A stretch of DNA of 10,343 nt from JANNOG01 sp050329415. GTDB lineage: Bacteria > Actinomycetota > Actinomycetes > Actinomycetales > JBBAYJ01. A program made the position numbers and the translations under genes. Below are positions 7,142 through 10,343 of this stretch, piece by piece (position 1 is the stretch's first letter; each line of letters begins with the position of its first letter). The DNA lies in contig JBHJOS010000087.1 in the NCBI GenBank assembly GCA_050329415.1, forward strand, positions 1 through 10,343, read 5' to 3'. Below the pieces are notes generated by a model that was not told the DNA's origin, did not search any database, and saw only the letters and a program-made list of their open reading frames with translations.

Positions 7142-8284
7142 TCATCCCGTGCGGGCCGAAGCGGCTCCTGGGCGGACCGGACGCCGCCGGCGGCACTCTG
7201 CCGTGACGGGCTCAATCATGGTGGTCTCCAAGCCACGGTCACCACACGGCCGCCCGCCGCCTTGTGCCGACGTCCAGCTTGACCGTTGCGAACTCGCGGC
7301 CACCGAGGTGGGCGACCACCGAGAACCGCGCCGCGGTGTGCGGGTCGTCACGGTCAGGGCTGCTCCGTCGGGCGTCGACCGGAAGTGATCGCCGAGATCG
7401 AGGGCCAGCACCCGCGAGACGGCGCGGGCGACATCGGCGATGTCGGCGTCCTCGTGAATGCTGACGTCGACATCCCGAGTGGCCCTCGCCCGGTTCGGCA
7501 GGCGGACCCCGAGGGCGAATCCGCCCTTTAGCACCCAGCCGCCCAGGGCGGCCATCCGGGCCAGTATCCGGTGGAACACCAGGTGGCGACGCAGCCGGTC
7601 GACGTCCAGCCCGGTGCCGGCTACCGCCGCGAGCAGTCGTTGATCCAGGCTTGTCCGCAGTCCTCGGGCGTCGAACGACGCCAGCTCCCGGGTCACCTCA
7701 GGGACCTCCAGAGCGTGCGTGAGTCGCCACGACAGGCGGTCGTCCGATCCACCCACGTGCTGCCAGATCTGATCGACGGTGACGGCACCGCGCCCGACGG
7801 CGTCCGCCACGGCACCGTCCAGGATCTCCTGCGGCGTGGTCCCGACAGCGACGTCGAGCAGCGTGCGGACGACGGTGGTGACCCGGTACGCACCACGAGG
7901 TTCCACGTCATCCGGCGGCAGAGGGGCCCGGTGCAGCGTGACCGGCACCCGCCGGCGTGGGTAGTCGGGTGGCACCGTCAGGTGGACGACGGCCGGATTC
8001 GCGTCCGACAGATCGTGGACGGTCAGTGCGGACTCGTGCGACACCGCGCTGTCGGGGCCGGCCCACGTGCACCAACAGGCCCACACGTCCTCGGGGGTAC
8101 TGGGCCAGCCGGGCAGCCGGTAGAGGCCGCGGTCGATCTGCAGCCAGTTGCCGCGGTCACGGTGGTACTTCTGAGCCTGGTAGCTGAACCCCGCGGCCAC
8201 GGCCTGGGCTGCCGTGAAGTAGCCGGCCTGGCCGAAGGCGACCCGCTGGAGGCGAGTCCGCGCAGTCACACGGTCGACGGCCAC
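7142..8284 (-). CDS. AbiEi-AbiEii fusion ORF, 3' part frameshifted and truncated
   Basis: Residues 1 to about 175 resemble an AbiEi-type antitoxin: an N-terminal winged helix (FTAAQAVAAGFS ... QIDRGLYRLPG) and then SAVSHESALTVHDLSD, HLTVPPDYPRRR and VVRTLLDVAV. From residue 197 (GTG 7696) an AbiEii-type nucleotidyltransferase begins, with motif KGGFALGVRL (253-262) and the metal-binding RATRDVDVSI (267-276). In type IV systems AbiEii is the toxin and AbiEi its transcriptional antitoxin, normally two genes. After TVTT (about 314) the frame turns to nonsense. One added base near 7344-7351 gives ARFSVVAHLGGREFATVKLDVG, the expected next AbiEii segment, followed by TGA at 7239. Even repaired, the toxin lacks its C-terminal half. 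So the antitoxin could be made while the toxin is probably inactive. Start GTG 8284 is chosen because TAGGCT lies 6 nt before it. Confidence 0.75.
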   Translation of the reverse strand: MAVDRVTARTRLQRVAFGQAGYFTAAQAVAAGFSYQAQKYHRDRGNWLQIDRGLYRLPGWPSTPEDVWACWCTWAGPDSAVSHESALTVHDLSDANPAVVHLTVPPDYPRRRVPVTLHRAPLPPDDVEPRGAYRVTTVVRTLLDVAVGTTPQEILDGAVADAVGRGAVTVDQIWQHVGGSDDRLSWRLTHALEVPEVTRELASFDARGLRTSLDQRLLAAVAGTGLDVDRLRRHLVFHRILARMAALGGWVLKGGFALGVRLPNRARATRDVDVSIHEDADIADVARAVSRVLALDLGDHFRSTPDGAALTVTTRTPRRGSRWSPTSVAASSQRSSWTSAQGGGRPCGDRGLETTMIEPVTAECRRRRPVRPGAASARTG

Positions 8285-8296
8285 TCGGCGAGCCTA
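8285..8296 (-). promoter_or_regulatory. leaderless -10 for the AbiEi-AbiEii ORF
   Basis: On the minus strand TAGGCT is followed by exactly 6 nt and then GTG 8284, and no Shine-Dalgarno sequence is visible. That places +1 on the start codon, the leaderless arrangement common in actinobacteria. No good -35 is evident. Confidence 0.4.
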
Positions 8297-8313
8297 CGAA
8301 ATCAACGAGAACT

Positions 8314-8493
8314 TTAGGTTGAAGTCGCATGAGAGACACGGAAGTGAAGCACTGGTTGAGGACACTCAACCGGGGCGACCAGGACCGAGTTGAGTACGCG
8401 GCCGGCGAAGTCGCGGTGCATGACCACGACGGGACGACGCTTGTCGACATCGGCGACCCAGACGTCCCCGCGCCGTGGCCACTCACCAGTCAA
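8314..8493 (-). pseudogene. MazF-like toxin fragment
   Basis: A 59-codon frame reads PRRGDVWVADVDKRRPVVVMHRD and NSVLVAPV, the first half of a MazF/PemK-type endoribonuclease of the short-loop actinobacterial kind. The conserved Arg of the RRP motif is present. After VAPV the family continues with a catalytic Thr/Ser and about 50 more residues. Here it diverges to ECPQPVLHF and stops, so the catalytic threonine and C-terminal half are missing. The frame opens with TTG 8493, overlapping the end of the antitoxin. Alternatively, a GTG at 8486 that overlaps the antitoxin TGA was the original start, and one base was lost after it. The truncated end lies about 30 bp from the AbiEi start, so this is probably a remnant left by a rearrangement. 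Confidence 0.7.
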
Positions 8494-8739
8494 GGTCGGC
8501 CAGCCGGACACCCTCGACGCTGACGTCCGCGAACGCGGACTCCCTGGAGCCCACGGGCACGCGCCCGTACCCGGCCGACAGCTTGGCGTCGATCTCGGCG
8601 TCGCGACGACATCGAAGGAACTCGCCGACGGCGGTCCGCAAGACCTCGGCCCGGGAGCGCGACTCCCCAGCCGCCAGGGCGTCGATCGCCACCAGACTCT
8701 CGTTGTCGATTTGAACGCCACCTGGATGGTGGCCGACAT
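8483..8739 (-). pseudogene. ribbon-helix-helix antitoxin (MazE-like), frameshifted near its start
   Basis: ATG 8739 opens MSATIQV, the DNA-binding beta strand of a ribbon-helix-helix repressor. The following helices, QIDNESLVAIDALAAGE and SRAEVLRTAVGEFL, lie in another frame. Adding one base in GCGTT (around 8716-8720) joins them. The rest (AEIDAKLSAGYGRVPVGS...VRLADLDW) is the tail type that pairs with actinobacterial MazF toxins, and the MazF fragment follows directly, overlapping its stop. A shorter intact product from GTG 8692 (69 aa) is possible, but it lacks the beta strand and most of helix A and so could not bind DNA as the family does. Together the pair is a degenerate type II toxin-antitoxin module. 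Confidence 0.7.
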
Positions 8740-8751
8740 GACCTCATCATA
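8740..8751 (-). promoter_or_regulatory. leaderless -10 for the antitoxin
   Basis: TATGAT, one mismatch from TATAAT, lies exactly 6 nt before ATG 8739 on the minus strand, so transcription should begin at the A of the start codon. The GAGG between them is too close to the ATG for normal initiation. Confidence 0.5.
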
Positions 8752-8764
8752 GAACTAGGTATCC

Positions 8765-8784
8765 ATGCTCCCGAGGATGCTCCC
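8765..8784. repeat. tandem ATGCTCCC direct repeat upstream of the antitoxin
   Basis: ATGCTCCC occurs at 8765-8772 and again at 8777-8784, a 12-bp period, just upstream of the antitoxin's TATGAT. Ribbon-helix-helix antitoxins usually bind short repeated operators at their own promoter, so this is a candidate operator. Otherwise the 8785-8922 stretch shows nothing I can assign. Confidence 0.4.
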
Positions 8785-8922
8785 AGGTCCTCGACGGCCT
8801 CGATGCGCCCGGCAGGCCCGGGTAGCCGAGGCGCGCGGCACGCACCGCGAGGGAGAACGGTCTTCAGTTTCCGTCTCGGGCCGAACCCGCGGGCATCGGC
8901 ATGTCATCGCCGCGTTCGACCG

Positions 8923-8942
8923 AGTCGACGGTCCTGTCGACT
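8923..8942 (-). terminator. hairpin at the stop of the AAA_14/DUF4143 gene
   Basis: AGTCGAC-GGTCCT-GTCGACT on the plus strand (its complement on the minus strand) is a perfect 7-bp inverted repeat with a 6-nt loop. It overlaps the TAG stop at 8941-8943. There is no U-tract. Position and symmetry suggest a factor-independent terminator for the ATPase gene. Confidence 0.4.
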
Positions 8943-10182
8943 ACGGACCGAGCAGGGCGGCCGGGACGACGGCCACTCCGTCCGGTCGCCGGTAGGCGTA
9001 CGGACCGGCAGTGACGACAACGGCATCCAGCAGATCGTCACCGAGCTGGTCACGCAACCACAGCAGGTTGCGGACGTCCCCGTCGCCAGGGGACCGGGTC
9101 AGCTTGACCTCGAGGGCCAGCACGCGCAGCCCGGGCCCTTCGACGATCAGGTCGACCTCGCGGCGCCCGGCTTCCTGGCGCAGGTGGGACACCCGGGCCC
9201 CGGCCAGGCCCGCGTACACCTGCACGCTCTGGGTGACGAGTCCTTCGAACAGTCGTCCCAGGAGGTGACCGTCACGGAGCAACACCTCGTGGTCGGCCTG
9301 GAGCAGGCGAGCGGCCAGCGCCGGATCGGCCAGGTGATGCTTGGGTGCCTGCATGAGACGTGCCAGCCGGTTGCGCGTCGGCACCCAGCCGGGAACGGCA
9401 TCGAGCATCCACAGCTGCGCCAGGACCTCTCGGTAGGCGATGGTGGTGGTCTTGGCCGGCTTGTCGTCCTCCCCGGGGGTCGCTGCCCGGAGGATTGCGT
9501 TGTACGAGGTCGTCGTGGCTGTGGCAGCGGCATAGGCCGTGAGCCACGCCCGGACGGCCTCGGGGCGGCGCACCGCGAGACCTTGGTCGGCGAAGTCGCG
9601 GAGCACCAACCGCTCGAGGTAGCCGTCGAGTTGCCGGACCCGCAGGCGAGGGGCGAGGGGCCGGATGCCGGGCAGTCCCGAACCGAGGATCTCGTCCACG
9701 TACCCGGTCAACGACACCGAGGTGTCGCCCTGAACGGCCGGCCTGGACCCGGTCAGGAGTCCCCCGAGGCTGACGGCGGGGGTGTCGAGCTGCCTTTCTG
9801 CCAATGACAGGGGTCGCATCCGGACCGGCACGATCCGCCCTGCGCCCGAGTGGGCGGGCGCGTCGACGGGCATGGCGCTGCCGGTGAGCAGATACCGGCC
9901 CGGCGGTGCACCACCGTCGACCTGTCGTCGGACGTGGTCCCAGACCGGCGGGTGACGCTGCCACTCGTCGATCACCACCGTCCCGTCGACACGGTCGAGG
10001 GTGGCGGGTTCGGTGGCCACGGTGGCGCGCTGCGCGTCGTCGTCGAGGGAGAAGACCCGCGACGCGCGCCGCGTGGCCGTCGCCGTCTTGCCGACGCCCT
10101 TCGGACCCTCCAGCGCCACGGCCGACAGGCCCGCGAGCAGCTCGTCCAGCTCGTCGTCGATGAGCCGCCGGGAATAAACCAC
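8941..10182 (-). CDS. AAA_14 ATPase with DUF4143 nuclease-like domain
   Basis: The 413-aa protein is intact. It has a P-loop GPKGVGKT (residues 26-33), Walker B TVVIDEWQ (68-75) and a sensor stretch YLLTGSA (97-103). A helical middle follows, with LDGYLERLVLRDFADQG (185-201) and YREVLAQLWMLDAVPGW (250-266) typical of DUF4143. The C-terminus has a PD-(D/E)XK-like core: RREVDLIVEG (D344) and LALEVKL (E358, K360). Proteins of this family are widespread, often multi-copy and strain-variable; their role is unknown, with links to mobile or defence-type loci inferred rather than shown. Length is normal for the family. Start GTG 10182 lies exactly 6 nt after TAGGGT, suggesting a leaderless mRNA. It is the same general class, though not the same family, as the ATPase at the left edge. 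Confidence 0.9.
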   Translation of the reverse strand: MVYSRRLIDDELDELLAGLSAVALEGPKGVGKTATATRRASRVFSLDDDAQRATVATEPATLDRVDGTVVIDEWQRHPPVWDHVRRQVDGGAPPGRYLLTGSAMPVDAPAHSGAGRIVPVRMRPLSLAERQLDTPAVSLGGLLTGSRPAVQGDTSVSLTGYVDEILGSGLPGIRPLAPRLRVRQLDGYLERLVLRDFADQGLAVRRPEAVRAWLTAYAAATATTTSYNAILRAATPGEDDKPAKTTTIAYREVLAQLWMLDAVPGWVPTRNRLARLMQAPKHHLADPALAARLLQADHEVLLRDGHLLGRLFEGLVTQSVQVYAGLAGARVSHLRQEAGRREVDLIVEGPGLRVLALEVKLTRSPGDGDVRNLLWLRDQLGDDLLDAVVVTAGPYAYRRPDGVAVVPAALLGP

Positions 10183-10213
10183 GGCTCTACCCTACCGTTA
10201 ACACAGCTTGTAC
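10183..10213 (-). promoter_or_regulatory. promoter of the AAA_14/DUF4143 gene
   Basis: On the minus strand TAGGGT (10189-10194) ends 6 nt before GTG 10182. A TTGTAC that could act as -35 lies 15 bp upstream of it, within the palindrome TTGTACAA (10208-10215). The arrangement implies a leaderless transcript. The -35 spacing is shorter than the usual 17 bp. Confidence 0.45.
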
Positions 10214-10260
10214 AATGCCGTTCACGCATCATCTGCGCTACCGTTCTAGCAAGTCCGGGG
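10192..10260. repeat. three 23-bp-spaced T(A/G)CCGTT repeats
   Basis: CTACCGTT at 10192, ATGCCGTT at 10215 and CTACCGTT at 10238 recur at exactly 23-bp intervals. Further matches follow the core in neighbouring units, such as CAC/CGCA around 10-14 nt in. The first unit overlaps the -10 of the AAA_14/DUF4143 gene. This suggests an operator array or an iteron-like site, but three short copies are limited evidence. Confidence 0.45.
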
Positions 10261-10285
10261 CAACCGCGACGTCGCGCGGCACGGC

Positions 10286-10343
10286 TCAGCCGGAGCAGGT
10301 CGGGGTGAGGCGCACCCGCCCGGCCAGCCGGGCCGCCGCCTCG
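10286..10343 (-). pseudogene. C-terminal tail of a gene entering from the right, possibly a truncated PLP-dependent dehydratase start
   Basis: On the minus strand an open frame enters from the window edge and ends at TGA 10286-10288: EAAARLAGRVRLTPTCSG. This resembles the N-terminal segment of serine/threonine dehydratases (RLAGxVxxTP, before the PLP-lysine region) rather than a C-terminus, so the gene would be cut short here. With only 18 residues this is a guess; it may simply be the end of an unrelated gene. Confidence 0.25.

Noticed and set aside
8803..9807. Plus-strand frame opposite the DUF4143 gene
   Set aside because: Complement of a convincing intact gene; no motif of its own.
1..10343. 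CRISPR arrays, tRNA or rRNA genes, complete insertion sequences
   Set aside because: No regular repeat-spacer pattern, cloverleaf, rRNA segment, transposase or paired terminal repeats seen.

Overview
The window is high-GC actinobacterial DNA: GTG starts are frequent, third positions are G/C-rich, and the genes match actinobacterial families. No genus can be fixed from the sequence. Apart from one short plus-strand gene (6529-7092), all genes lie on the minus strand.

Core part (about 1100-5030). This is a class I ribonucleotide reductase operon, nrdA (2203-4620) followed by nrdB (1108-2160). Its control region is well preserved. A cobalamin riboswitch occupies about 4777-4969, directly upstream of a likely promoter that carries two NrdR-like boxes spaced 31 bp. 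So the operon appears to be under both NrdR control (dATP/ATP sensing) and adenosylcobalamin control, as described for the Streptomyces class Ia operon. The logic is to switch off the oxygen-dependent reductase when B12 supports the B12-dependent class II enzyme, which is not in this window. At 1-1007 lies a 3'-truncated AAA ATPase of the DUF234 type.

Decayed middle (about 5185-6460). Three genes were once coupled by GTGA overlaps: a Fe/Mn superoxide dismutase relic, a 91-codon unknown gene and a peptide deformylase. The dismutase lacks its N-terminus and has lost two of four metal ligands. The deformylase keeps all catalytic motifs but is broken by two single-base shifts.

Accessory part (about 6460-10343). 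It holds a Uma2/DUF820 nuclease-fold gene, a fused and frameshifted AbiEi-AbiEii type IV toxin-antitoxin remnant, a broken MazE/MazF-like pair and an intact AAA_14/DUF4143 ATPase. Upstream of that ATPase are three 23-bp-spaced repeats. A 19-codon tail of a truncated gene lies at the right edge. Three minus-strand genes here share a TANNNT hexamer exactly 6 nt before the start codon, which is the leaderless arrangement. The region reads as a graveyard of toxin-antitoxin and mobile-type genes next to a conserved housekeeping operon. I found no clear evidence of a wholly new system. The best leads are the compact dual regulatory region of nrdAB, the AbiEi-AbiEii fusion and the 23-bp repeat array.
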